DNA of 9,159 nt from Mycobacterium sp. GTDB taxonomy: Bacteria > Actinomycetota > Actinomycetes > Mycobacteriales > Mycobacteriaceae. The stretch covers positions 1-9,159 of the forward strand of contig JAGQTR010000003.1 of assembly GCA_020438915.1 (NCBI GenBank). The letters run 5' to 3'. The notes beneath the pieces are model-generated. The model made no database searches. It saw only the letters and a list, made by a program, of their open reading frames with translations, and was not told the DNA's origin. The position numbers and the translations under genes were made by a program. Positions 1 through 6,358 of this stretch are shown here, piece after piece. How positions within the stretch are numbered: the first letter of the stretch is position 1; each line of letters opens with the position of its first letter.

Positions 1-590
1 TCCTGCAGCCGCCGTTCTTCGATGCCGACGCCGACGATGCCGCCAACTACGGGGGTATCGGCGCGGTGATCGGGCACGAGATCGGGCACGGGTTCGACGA
101 CCAGGGCGCCAAATACGACGGTGACGGCAACCTGGTGGACTGGTGGACCGACGAGGATCGCACCGAGTTCGGTGTCCGCACCCAGGCATTGATCGAACAG
201 TACGAGCAGTTCGTTCCGAGGGCCCTGGCCGGCGAGGGCAAGGCCCACCATGTGAACGGGGCGTTCACCGTCGGTGAGAACATCGGCGACCTCGGTGGCC
301 TGTCCATCGCGTTGCTGGCCTATCAGCTGTCTTTGGGCGGCGAGTCCGCGCCGGTAATCGACGGGTTGACCGGTGAGCAGCGGGTCTTCTATGGCTGGGC
401 TCAGGTGTGGCGCACGAAATCCCGTGACGCCGAAGCAATTCGCCGGCTCGCCGTGGATCCACACTCACCGCCGGAGTTCCGCTGCAACGGCGTGATCCGC
501 AACATCGACTCGTTCTACAAGGCGTTCGAAGTCACCGAGACGGACTCGCTCTACCTGGCACCGCATCGCCGGGTGCGCATCTGGAGCTAG
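1..590 (+). CDS. zmp1: Zmp1-type M13 (neprilysin-family) zinc metallopeptidase, C-terminal part
   Basis: This is the last 195 residues of a peptidase whose 5' end lies outside the window; codons are in frame from position 3. It carries the zinc signature HEIGH at 75-89 (two zinc-ligand histidines and the catalytic Glu), preceded by the typical NYGGIGAVIG stretch. The third zinc ligand Glu lies in ENIGDLGGL, with its codon at 276-278. The C-terminus has the family-typical RIW ending. Mycobacterial Zmp1 proteins are about 660 residues, so roughly 30 percent is visible. M13 peptidases cut peptides outside the cytoplasm, and M. tuberculosis Zmp1 is linked to modulation of host macrophage responses; that is family knowledge, and in an environmental mycobacterium the role may differ. 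The TAG stop at 588-590 lies in a CTAG palindrome shared with the stop of the opposing gene (4-base overlap). Active-site residues look intact, with no sign of decay. Confidence 0.93.
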   Translation, partial: LQPPFFDADADDAANYGGIGAVIGHEIGHGFDDQGAKYDGDGNLVDWWTDEDRTEFGVRTQALIEQYEQFVPRALAGEGKAHHVNGAFTVGENIGDLGGLSIALLAYQLSLGGESAPVIDGLTGEQRVFYGWAQVWRTKSRDAEAIRRLAVDPHSPPEFRCNGVIRNIDSFYKAFEVTETDSLYLAPHRRVRIWS

Positions 591-1033
591 CGGTGCAATT
601 CAGTCAGGAAAGGCTTGAGCGACAACAGGTATCCGGCTAGCAGGACCAACGGAGCGGCCAGTGGCAGCCACGGGACCTGCACCGGTACCGCGACTGCGAT
701 GGCGGCTACCGCGGCGAAGCCGGCGGCGGCGACCATGGTCGGCGCGGTGGCCTGGCCCGCACCGTGCCGCAGCACCAGATACGCGGTGCCGGCAAGCCCG
801 GCCAGTGCGGTGTACATCGGTGCGGGGTCGGCGAGCACGACAGTCAACACCGTCAGCAGCACCGCCACGGTCGCCACGGACCGCAACCATCCGGCGACCA
901 GCACGGCTACCAGCGCGGCGGCGGCCACGATCAGCGCCGACGCGCCGGCACGGTGCGCCGCCGCTCCGACCATCAGTACTCCGAACGCGCTGGGCAGCAA
1001 CAGCTTCGCGGCCGCCGGCGACACCCTCGTCAC
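587..1033 (-). CDS. Small polytopic membrane protein, last gene of the moxR operon
   Basis: This is a 148-residue, very hydrophobic protein rich in Ala, Val and Leu. I read about six membrane segments (roughly residues 11-26, 31-48, 53-69, 73-88, 100-117 and 122-138). I recognise no catalytic motif. The start is GTG at 1033-1031, chosen because it overlaps the TGA of the upstream DUF58 gene in a GTGA tetranucleotide, as at the other junctions of this operon. Position and length resemble M. tuberculosis Rv3162c, an integral membrane protein following a moxR3-DUF58 pair (from memory). A role as membrane partner of the MoxR/DUF58 unit is inferred from context only. Its stop overlaps the convergent zmp1 stop by four bases (CTAG at 587-590), leaving no room for a terminator between the two genes. 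Confidence 0.82.
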   Translation of the reverse strand: MTRVSPAAAKLLLPSAFGVLMVGAAAHRAGASALIVAAAALVAVLVAGWLRSVATVAVLLTVLTVVLADPAPMYTALAGLAGTAYLVLRHGAGQATAPTMVAAAGFAAVAAIAVAVPVQVPWLPLAAPLVLLAGYLLSLKPFLTELHR

Positions 1034-2310
1034 CGCCGGGCTCGCGGCCGACGAGCAGGTACCAGCGCCATCGCCTGGTCAAGGCTGGCATCTTCCGGCC
1101 AGCCCACGATGTCGACCCCGACGGCCGCCATATCGCGATACATGAAGGAGCGCTGCAGCGCCCACATACGGTTGACCAGCACGTCGTGCTCGCCTTCCAA
1201 CGGGCTGCCTTCCAGGACGTCCACGGCGACCACCGCGTGACCTCGCTTGCACAGATCGATCAACGCCAACGCGAACTCGGTCTCGAGCATGGTGGAGAAC
1301 GCCACCACGATCGCACCGGGAGGCACCGCGGGCCGCGGCGCCAGACTGCCCGTCGTGGTCTCCGGAGTGTCGGCCGCGCCAAGCATGGTGTCCAGGATTC
1401 GGTAGAACTGGCGCTGCCCGATGTCGGGGCCCAACCAGCGGGTGTGACGGCTACCGAGTGCCACCAGGCCCGCCCGGTCGCCGTAGCGCAACGCACTCTG
1501 AACCACCTGCGCCGCGCCGCGCGCTGTCCGTTCGCTGGCAGCCGTCGCCGGGCCCGGTGGCTGCGGATAGGTGTCGATCAAAACGACCACCTCAGCGGCC
1601 CGGTCGGTGAGCCGTTCGGTGACGTGCAGCGTGCCGCGACGTGCGCTGACCGGCCAGTTGACCGTTCGGAGCTGATCGCCAGGTACGTAGGGCCGGATGC
1701 TGGCGTACTCGACGCCCGGACCGGCGTGCCTGGTGAGGTGGATGCCCAACCGGTCGAGCAGGTCGGTACGCGGGATCTGCGTGGGCTGCGGCGGGGCCAC
1801 CGGGAACACACAGACCTCGGCGGCGTCGGCCGTGGCGGTGCCCTCAAGCAGTCCACCGCGGCCCAGCACTCGGACCGCGGCGCGGATCGGGTAGCGGCCC
1901 CACCGGTCCGCCTGGACCGCGACGGTCCGACCCGGCGTGCCGTCTCCGGTGCCGTCCGCGACAACCTCGAGCTCCATTCCGGACACCGCTGAGCAGTTCA
2001 ATCCGACCGGTTCGCCGTCATCGGCCTCGGCCGACACGCTGACTCGCACCTGCTCAGACTCGAAACACCTCTGAAATCCCGGCTGCCCCTGCACCCGGAC
2101 GGTCGGCGCCGGCCGCTGCCAGCCCAAGGAACACAACACTCCGAGCATCGGCGCTGCGAACGCGATGAGCTCCCACCGCGCGGTGAAAAGTGCACAAACT
2201 ATCGCCACGCCGGCGCAGGTGGCGATCGAACGGGTCAGCGGGGAAGCACGCCAACGCAACTCGGCGACCACACGGGAGGGTTCGCCGACATGGTGAGCGG
2301 GCGAGGTCAC
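1030..2310 (-). CDS. DUF58 domain protein, partner of MoxR
   Basis: A 426-residue protein. Two hydrophobic N-terminal segments (about residues 28-43 and 47-64) anchor it in the membrane. A beta-rich stretch follows, then the DUF58 signature at about 206-230 (Arg-Pro-Tyr-x-Pro-Gly-Asp, then Asn-Trp and Ser-Ala-Arg). After that comes a von Willebrand A-like region starting with VVVLIDTY (Asp246). The metal-binding DxSxS motif of true VWA domains is not visible here, so metal-dependent adhesion is doubtful. DUF58 proteins are usually encoded beside MoxR ATPases and are thought to be their clients or partners in assembling envelope or metal-containing complexes. The start is GTG at 2310, overlapping the moxR stop as GTGA. 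The frame stays open far upstream through moxR, but that stretch is frame-shifted moxR and not a fusion. It looks like Rv3163c in length and position. Confidence 0.88.
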   Translation of the reverse strand: MTSPAHHVGEPSRVVAELRWRASPLTRSIATCAGVAIVCALFTARWELIAFAAPMLGVLCSLGWQRPAPTVRVQGQPGFQRCFESEQVRVSVSAEADDGEPVGLNCSAVSGMELEVVADGTGDGTPGRTVAVQADRWGRYPIRAAVRVLGRGGLLEGTATADAAEVCVFPVAPPQPTQIPRTDLLDRLGIHLTRHAGPGVEYASIRPYVPGDQLRTVNWPVSARRGTLHVTERLTDRAAEVVVLIDTYPQPPGPATAASERTARGAAQVVQSALRYGDRAGLVALGSRHTRWLGPDIGQRQFYRILDTMLGAADTPETTTGSLAPRPAVPPGAIVVAFSTMLETEFALALIDLCKRGHAVVAVDVLEGSPLEGEHDVLVNRMWALQRSFMYRDMAAVGVDIVGWPEDASLDQAMALVPARRPRARR

Positions 2311-3278
2311 TGCGCTCCACGTGTCCGAGGCACCGGCAGACGCCGCAGCAATTCGTCGACGACGTCGGAGCCCTGCACCCGGCGGACCCACATCTCGGGG
2401 CGCAGGCTGATCCGATGCGCAATCGTCGGCATCGCAAGCGCTTTCACGTCCTCGGGGATGACGTAGTCGCGGCCAAGGAGCAACGCCCGGGCCCGCGCCA
2501 GTTGCACCAGATCTAGTTCGGCCCGCGGGCTGGCGCCGACGGCCACCTGCGGGTGCTGCCTGCTTGCTGCGGCGAGCGACACCACGTAGTGCAGTACGTC
2601 GTCGTGGACGGTGACCTGTTCCACCGATTCCTGCATCGCCAGCAGGTCGCGGGCATCGACCACCTGCTGCACAATCGGACGCTCCGATCCGCGATCGAGA
2701 CGGCGGCGCAGCATCGTGTTTTCTTCCTGCTCGGACAGGTATTTCAGCTCCAGCCGCATCGCGAACCGGTCCAATTGTGCCTCGGGCAGCGGATAGGTGC
2801 CCTCGTACTCGATCGGGTTGTCGGTCGCCAGCACCAGGAATGGCTCCGGTAGCTGGTGGGTCACCCCGTCGATGCTGACCTGCTGTTCGGCCATTGCCTC
2901 CAGCAACGCTGCCTGGGTCTTGGGCGGTGTCCGGTTGATTTCGTCGCCGAGCAGCAGGTTGGTGAAGATCGGACCGCGACGGAATTCGAACCGGCCCGCC
3001 TGCATATCGTAGATCGTCGAGCCGAGCAGGTCGGCGGGCAACAGGTCCGGGGTGAACTGCACCCGGGTGAACTCCAGCCCCAGAGCGGCAGCGAAAGACT
3101 TTGCGATGAGCGTCTTTCCGAGCCCCGGCAGATCCTCGATGAGCAGGTGGCCGCGAGCGAGGACCGCGATCAGGATCAGGTTGAGCGCCGGGCGCTTGCC
3201 GACCACCACCCGGCCGATCTCGTCGAGCACCGATTCGCACAGTGCGGTCGTCGTCGCCGGCTGCAGATCATGGGTCAT
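2307..3278 (-). CDS. moxR: MoxR-family AAA+ ATPase
   Basis: A 323-residue cytoplasmic AAA+ ATPase of the MoxR clade. The Walker A motif is EDLPGLGKT (residues 48-56). The MoxR-typical RVQFTPDLLPADLLG lies at 72-86, Walker B is LLLGDEIN at 108-115, and the sensor-1 region is ATDNPIEYEGTYPLPEAQLDRF split around 151-172, with Asn154 and the Arg171 position intact. MoxR proteins usually read ATQNP at sensor 1; here Asp replaces Gln. A C-terminal lid domain follows (about 215-320). MoxR ATPases act as chaperones for maturation of protein complexes, typically with DUF58 or VWA partners. The ATG at 3278-3276 was chosen because it overlaps the upstream TGA (ATGA). Open frame upstream of it belongs to a different gene read out of frame. 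Gene order suggests the moxR3 (Rv3164c) lineage rather than moxR1 or moxR2; this is inference from memory. Confidence 0.93.
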   Translation of the reverse strand: MTHDLQPATTTALCESVLDEIGRVVVGKRPALNLILIAVLARGHLLIEDLPGLGKTLIAKSFAAALGLEFTRVQFTPDLLPADLLGSTIYDMQAGRFEFRRGPIFTNLLLGDEINRTPPKTQAALLEAMAEQQVSIDGVTHQLPEPFLVLATDNPIEYEGTYPLPEAQLDRFAMRLELKYLSEQEENTMLRRRLDRGSERPIVQQVVDARDLLAMQESVEQVTVHDDVLHYVVSLAAASRQHPQVAVGASPRAELDLVQLARARALLLGRDYVIPEDVKALAMPTIAHRISLRPEMWVRRVQGSDVVDELLRRLPVPRTRGAQ

Positions 3279-3757
3279 AGCCGCTCCAAACGTTGCAGAA
3301 TCTCGTTCAACGTGGCCCGGCCGGGCCCGGGCTCGTGTCCCTTGCTCTGCGCGGTGTTCTGCGGGTCCACCCACTGCCAGAGCGATTCGCCGAACAGCAT
3401 GCGACCGGTGGCGTCGAACGCCTTGGGGTCCTTGCCTTTTCGCTGACCCGCGGCGAGCTCGAACTGTCGCGCCAACATCGGACGCAGGCGCCGGTCCCAG
3501 TCGGTGCGCGACCCCTCCGACCACGCGATCAGCGCTTCGGTTCGTGCCAGCCAGCGCCGCAGCGACGCACCCGCATCGTCGGTCCCGGCATCGACGACAT
3601 CGGCATCGGGGGCGACAAGCCACCATCGCACGGCGACCAGGACCCCCGCGACTGCGGCGCCGGTCGCCATCACCACCAGTTGCCGGTCGAGCGCTATGAA
3701 AGCGAACCCCTGCACCAACGCCACCAGGAAAACCCCGGCGGCAACCATTTTTCTCAT
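3275..3757 (-). CDS. Two-TM small membrane protein of the moxR operon
   Basis: A 160-residue protein with two N-terminal membrane segments (about residues 5-22 and 28-46) and a hydrophilic, Arg- and Trp-rich C-terminal domain of about 110 residues (WLARTEALIAWSEG, then RRLRPMLARQFELAAGQRKG). I do not recognise a named domain or catalytic motif. The C-terminal part probably faces the cytoplasm, where it could contact the ATPase; this is inference. It is joined to both neighbours by 4-base ATGA overlaps (3754-3757 with the upstream gene, 3275-3278 with moxR), implying translational coupling. Its size and place match what I recall of M. tuberculosis Rv3165c (160 residues), directly upstream of moxR3. 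Confidence 0.85.
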   Translation of the reverse strand: MRKMVAAGVFLVALVQGFAFIALDRQLVVMATGAAVAGVLVAVRWWLVAPDADVVDAGTDDAGASLRRWLARTEALIAWSEGSRTDWDRRLRPMLARQFELAAGQRKGKDPKAFDATGRMLFGESLWQWVDPQNTAQSKGHEPGPGRATLNEILQRLERL

Positions 3758-4704
3758 GTAACGCCCTGCAATTCGCGCTGCACCAACCGCAACGCACGCA
3801 CCGCAGCGGCGCGGTGAGCCTCGTTCATCACATGCGAGCTGAACCGCGCCTCTCCGAACAGGTCGACCAATTCGGTCGCGCTACCAGCGTGCAGGGCGTG
3901 GCGCTCGACGGCCCGGGCCAGTACCTCCGAGGGCGTGTCCGAATCCTGCGGGGTGGTGCCCGGCGACTTCCCCAACTCCCGTTCCATCGCCGCGTAGCAG
4001 GCGATGATCGCTTCACGCGGATCGCGGCTGCGGTCACCGATCTCAGCCAGCCCCAGTTCCGCCGCCCGCGCGAGATCCGCCACTCCGGACGGAGTCTCCG
4101 GTAACGCGTCCGACCGGACCGGGACCGGCGTCTCCATGGTGGCGCGCCTGCGCCCGACGAGCGTCGCGACGATCGAGAGGACGAGCAGCGCGACCGTGGC
4201 TGCGCCGAGGATGCCGAACACATCACCTTCGCCAGCGTCGCCGGAATCGGCCGGCGCCTGCGGTGCGGCGATTTCGGTGGGGCCCCCACGGGGTGGATCG
4301 ACGGATTCGGGGTCGGTGGTCGGTACAGAGTCGACAAGCAATCCGGACCCCCAACGCGCTAACAGCAGAACCACCACCAGCCACACCAGCAGAGCGCCTG
4401 CTGCGATCAGGAGCAGCCGCCATGGCACCGCGCTCCGCCCGCCCCCGTAGTCGAACGGCGATTCGGACGGTTTCGGTGTCCGCCGACGGCGGGCCTGGCC
4501 GACGGTCGCGATCCCGCTGACGATGATCGCCACGCCGAGCATGACGAGGGTGGGGACGACGCTGCCGGGGCCACGTGGCTCCGGGTCGGGCGGAGTGGGG
4601 GCGGGTTCGGCGTCGGGCAGGTAGCCCCGCAAGGCGACGATGGCAAGCAGTAGCGCCACGATCACCGCGACCGTGCGTGCCACCGCCTTCTCGTCACCGG
4701 GCAT
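3754..4704 (-). CDS. DUF4129-type membrane protein, first gene of the moxR operon
   Basis: A 316-residue protein with about four membrane segments (roughly residues 10-27, 49-67, 96-116 and 163-184). Proline/acid-rich loops lie between segments 1 and 2 and between 3 and 4. The C-terminal soluble domain (about 205-314) has the DUF4129 pattern: DPREAIIACYAAMERELG, then TPSEVLARAVERH, then ATELVDLFGEARFSSH. This domain is common in actinobacterial moxR/DUF58/transglutaminase clusters; its molecular function is unknown. I chose ATG at 4704-4702 because a GAGGGTGG purine run lies a few bases upstream and because the family starts shortly before TM1. A longer version from 4785 would add 27 non-membrane residues running through an inverted repeat, and I consider it unlikely. 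No transglutaminase gene accompanies it here. It resembles Rv3166c (about 319 residues) by length and position. Confidence 0.85.
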   Translation of the reverse strand: MPGDEKAVARTVAVIVALLLAIVALRGYLPDAEPAPTPPDPEPRGPGSVVPTLVMLGVAIIVSGIATVGQARRRRTPKPSESPFDYGGGRSAVPWRLLLIAAGALLVWLVVVLLLARWGSGLLVDSVPTTDPESVDPPRGGPTEIAAPQAPADSGDAGEGDVFGILGAATVALLVLSIVATLVGRRRATMETPVPVRSDALPETPSGVADLARAAELGLAEIGDRSRDPREAIIACYAAMERELGKSPGTTPQDSDTPSEVLARAVERHALHAGSATELVDLFGEARFSSHVMNEAHRAAAVRALRLVQRELQGVT

Positions 4705-4722
4705 CGGCCCACCCTCGGCATC

Positions 4723-4738
4723 ATGGGCGCAAGCCCAT
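4723..4738 (-). repeat. Perfect 6-bp inverted repeat in the moxR operon leader
   Basis: ATGGGC and GCCCAT are separated by four bases (read on the plus strand, the loop is GCAA, a GNRA tetraloop; on the minus strand it is TTGC). It lies 18 bases upstream of the start codon at 4704. On the minus-strand transcript the 3' arm (4728-4723) could alternatively pair, with one G-U wobble, with GTGGGC at 4712-4707. That pairing would loop out the GAGG ribosome-binding bases. A regulatory role is speculative. Confidence 0.35.
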
Positions 4739-4754
4739 CGTGAATACAGTGCCC

Positions 4755-4771
4755 ACGGCCGGGACGGCCGT
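4755..4771 (-). terminator. Possible hairpin terminator after the L,D-transpeptidase gene
   Basis: A 6-bp GC-rich inverted repeat, ACGGCC/GGCCGT with a 5-base loop, lies about 65 bases beyond the transpeptidase stop. There is no T-tract. U-tract-less hairpins are common near mycobacterial gene ends, but GC-rich DNA produces such repeats by chance, so support is weak. Confidence 0.25.
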
Positions 4772-4835
4772 CGGCCTGAACTCATCGTGGCACGCTGCGC
4801 GCACCACGCACCGGGAAAGCGGGCGGGTTACCCGG

Positions 4836-5846
4836 TCAGAACATCTGCCAGTCCGACGCACCATCGGGTTGGGTGTACATCCCACCGTTGGTGTTCTTGA
4901 TCACAACCGCATCACCACTGCCGAAGTTGTCGTAGAACCACTGCGCGTTGGCGGGGCTGAGGTTGATGCAGCCGTGGCTGACGTTGCTTTCCCCCTGGGC
5001 GCCCACCGACCATGGCGCACTGTGCACGAAGATGCCGCTGTTGTCGATGCGCACCGCGTCTTGCACCTTCAGCTTGTAGCCCTCGTCATCGGTGACCGGT
5101 ACCCCGTATGTCGAGGAGTCCATCACGATGTCGGCGAACTTCTCCAACACGTAGTAGGTGCCGTTCTTGGTGTCGTAGCCAGGCTTGCCCATCGACACCG
5201 GGAAAGTTTTCTCCAGTTCCCCGTTGCGCACGATCTGCATCTGCTTGGTGTCGTTGTCGATCGTCGCGACGAGTTGCTCGGGGACGGTGAAACTCGACTT
5301 GGTGCCGGCGGCATCGATGTTGACGACGGTGCCGGCGGGCCAGAAGTCCTGGGGCCGCCACCGCACCTGGGTATCGGTGACCCAGTAGAACCTGCCGGGC
5401 ACCGGCGGATTCGATGTGATGTGGATCGCGTCCTGAGCCATCTGCCGGTTGGCGATCGGTCGCTGGAAGTTGATGTAGATCGGTTTGGCGGCTCCCGCGA
5501 TCGACCCGTTGGTCGGGTTGAACGACGGCGGCACGAACGGCGGCTGTCCGATGAACGGGTTCGGGTTCTGCCCGGCGGGCGTGCCCTCCGGAATGGCCAT
5601 CGGCGTCCCCGGTATCACAGCCAGCGGATCGACCGCCGGCGCCGCAACCGGGTCGGGCGCGGGCGGTGGCGGGGGAAAGACGAACGGGTTGGCCGGCGGC
5701 GGTGGCGGCGCGAACGGGTCAACGGGGGCCGGGGCCGGTGGCACCCCGGGTTGCGCGAGCGCTGACGGTGCGCTCAGGGTCAGTCCTGCGACGACTGCGG
5801 TCGCCAGGAACGAGGCGATCAGCCGACGTCTGTTTCGCTGCAGCAT
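4836..5846 (-). CDS. Secreted L,D-transpeptidase (YkuD domain), Rv0192/LdtMt4-like
   Basis: A 336-residue exported enzyme that makes 3-3 cross-links between peptidoglycan stems (or attaches substrates to them), acting outside the membrane. An Arg-rich N-terminus and hydrophobic core form a signal peptide ending near SALA-Q (residues 28-32). There is no lipobox Cys, so it is probably released or held by its linker. Residues 33-112 are a Pro/Ala-rich linker with repeated PF-x-PPPP runs. An immunoglobulin-like domain follows (about 120-190), then the YkuD catalytic domain (about 191-318) with His275 and the active-site motif SHGCIN (His291, Cys293). All catalytic residues are present. The start is ATG at 5846-5844, with an ideal GGAGGT six bases upstream. 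From memory it corresponds to M. tuberculosis Rv0192 (LdtMt4) and M. smegmatis LdtE. The neighbouring ricR-ilvD and zmp1 genes support this, but paralogues exist, so I give no symbol. Confidence 0.93.
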   Translation of the reverse strand: MLQRNRRRLIASFLATAVVAGLTLSAPSALAQPGVPPAPAPVDPFAPPPPPANPFVFPPPPPAPDPVAAPAVDPLAVIPGTPMAIPEGTPAGQNPNPFIGQPPFVPPSFNPTNGSIAGAAKPIYINFQRPIANRQMAQDAIHITSNPPVPGRFYWVTDTQVRWRPQDFWPAGTVVNIDAAGTKSSFTVPEQLVATIDNDTKQMQIVRNGELEKTFPVSMGKPGYDTKNGTYYVLEKFADIVMDSSTYGVPVTDDEGYKLKVQDAVRIDNSGIFVHSAPWSVGAQGESNVSHGCINLSPANAQWFYDNFGSGDAVVIKNTNGGMYTQPDGASDWQMF

Positions 5847-6058
5847 GCGTATACCTCCAGTTCAGCGATTTAACCCAGTGTGGCACAGCGCGCGGGTCGT
5901 CCGCGTTTCCGAGCTTTTCCACCCCGCCCCGGTAAGGGCGCCGAGCTGCATCTATATCGGTAAGCCGCCGACCGACGTTACTGGGTTGCAGTGAGAGAAA
6001 TCGCACGTTTCCCCACGGGTACCCGGAAGCCTCGAAAGGTATGGGGAAGACTCGGCCC
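5847..6058. promoter_or_regulatory. 212-base divergent intergenic region between the L,D-transpeptidase and thiamine-binding-protein genes
   Basis: This region should hold promoters for both divergent genes. For the minus-strand gene, TTAAAT (5873-5868) is a weak -10 candidate that would give a leader of about 15 bases containing the GGAGGT site; I see no good -35. For the plus-strand gene, TATATC near 5953-5958 is an AT-rich candidate but lies about 100 bases upstream of the start. A perfect 10-bp palindrome CGGGTACCCG lies at 6016-6025, with no assigned role. No RNA gene or small ORF convinces me. Long open frames crossing here are by-products of high GC. Confidence 0.4.
5853..5858 (-). promoter_or_regulatory. 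Strong ribosome binding site of the L,D-transpeptidase gene
   Basis: GGAGGT on the minus strand sits six bases before the ATG at 5846-5844. It is the best Shine-Dalgarno match in the window and fixes the start codon. Confidence 0.8.
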
Positions 6059-6358
6059 ATGATCGTGGCGTTCAGCATCAGTCCCGCAGGCGGCGACGAG
6101 ACCGGTGGAGTCGGCGACGCGGTCGCCGAAGCGGTACGCATCGTGCGGGCCTCTGGGCTGCCCAATGAGACCAACGCGATGTTCACCAATATCGAGGGTG
6201 ACTGGGACGAGGTGATGGCGGTGGTAAAGCGGGCCGTTGACTCCGTCGCCGCGGCCGCGCCCCGCGTCAGCCTGGTCCTCAAGGCCGACATCCGGCCTGG
6301 CTACACGGGTCAGCTCGCCGCCAAGGTGCAGCGCATCGAGGACGCCCTCGACGGCTAG
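6059..6358 (+). CDS. MTH1187/DUF77-family thiamine-binding-type protein
   Basis: A 99-residue cytoplasmic protein that starts MIVAFSISP. It carries the family's conserved stretches: ASGLPNETNAMFTNIEGDWDE, split around residues 32-52, and VLKADIRPG near the C-terminus. Members of this family (Pfam PF01910) form ferredoxin-like-fold oligomers, and several have been found with bound thiamine or hydroxymethylpyrimidine; the physiological role is unsettled. I prefer the ATG at 6059 over the in-frame ATG at 6041. The family normally begins at MIVAF, and GGGGAAGA at 6043-6050 sits at a suitable Shine-Dalgarno distance, whereas the earlier ATG directly abuts its purine run. No thiamine genes lie nearby. 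The gene converges on ricR, sharing the CTAG at 6355-6358 as overlapping stop codons. Confidence 0.85.
   Translation: MIVAFSISPAGGDETGGVGDAVAEAVRIVRASGLPNETNAMFTNIEGDWDEVMAVVKRAVDSVAAAAPRVSLVLKADIRPGYTGQLAAKVQRIEDALDG

Larger units (their letters stand above)
4705..4835 (-). promoter_or_regulatory. 131-base leader/intergenic region upstream of the moxR operon
   Basis: This gap separates the L,D-transpeptidase stop from the first gene of the moxR operon, both on the minus strand. It holds two short inverted repeats (4723-4738 and 4755-4771, listed separately) and a GAGGGTGG ribosome-binding-like run just before the start at 4704. I found no convincing -10/-35 pair; TATTCA near 4743-4748 (minus strand) is a poor match. 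The operon may therefore be transcribed from a weak or regulator-dependent promoter here, or by readthrough from the transpeptidase gene. Confidence 0.4.

Noticed and set aside
661..1992. A 443-codon plus-strand open frame
   Set aside because: It is antisense to the DUF58 and membrane-protein genes, Arg/Pro/His-rich without domains, and typical of shadow frames in high-GC DNA.
1030..3240. A continuous 736-codon minus-strand frame suggesting a large DUF58 fusion
   Set aside because: The part upstream of 2310 is the moxR sequence read in the wrong frame; moxR itself is intact in its own frame and the GTGA junction marks the true DUF58 start.
4575..5765. A 396-codon plus-strand open frame
   Set aside because: It runs antisense across the L,D-transpeptidase, whose signal peptide, linker and SHGCIN motif are unmistakable.
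5868..5917. A possible SigE/SigH-type promoter (GGAAA and GTT) upstream of the L,D-transpeptidase
   Set aside because: Spacing between the GGAA-like and GTT-like elements does not fit the consensus.
6012..6025. CCCCACGGGTACCC, sharing bases with the copper operator
   Set aside because: The TACCC/GGGTA halves are not in the right order or spacing; the 10-bp palindrome CGGGTACCCG is short and expected occasionally in GC-rich DNA.
5719..6291. A 190-codon minus-strand frame crossing the intergenic region
   Set aside because: It overlaps the start of the L,D-transpeptidase and is antisense to the thiamine-binding-type gene; no recognisable motif or good ribosome binding site.
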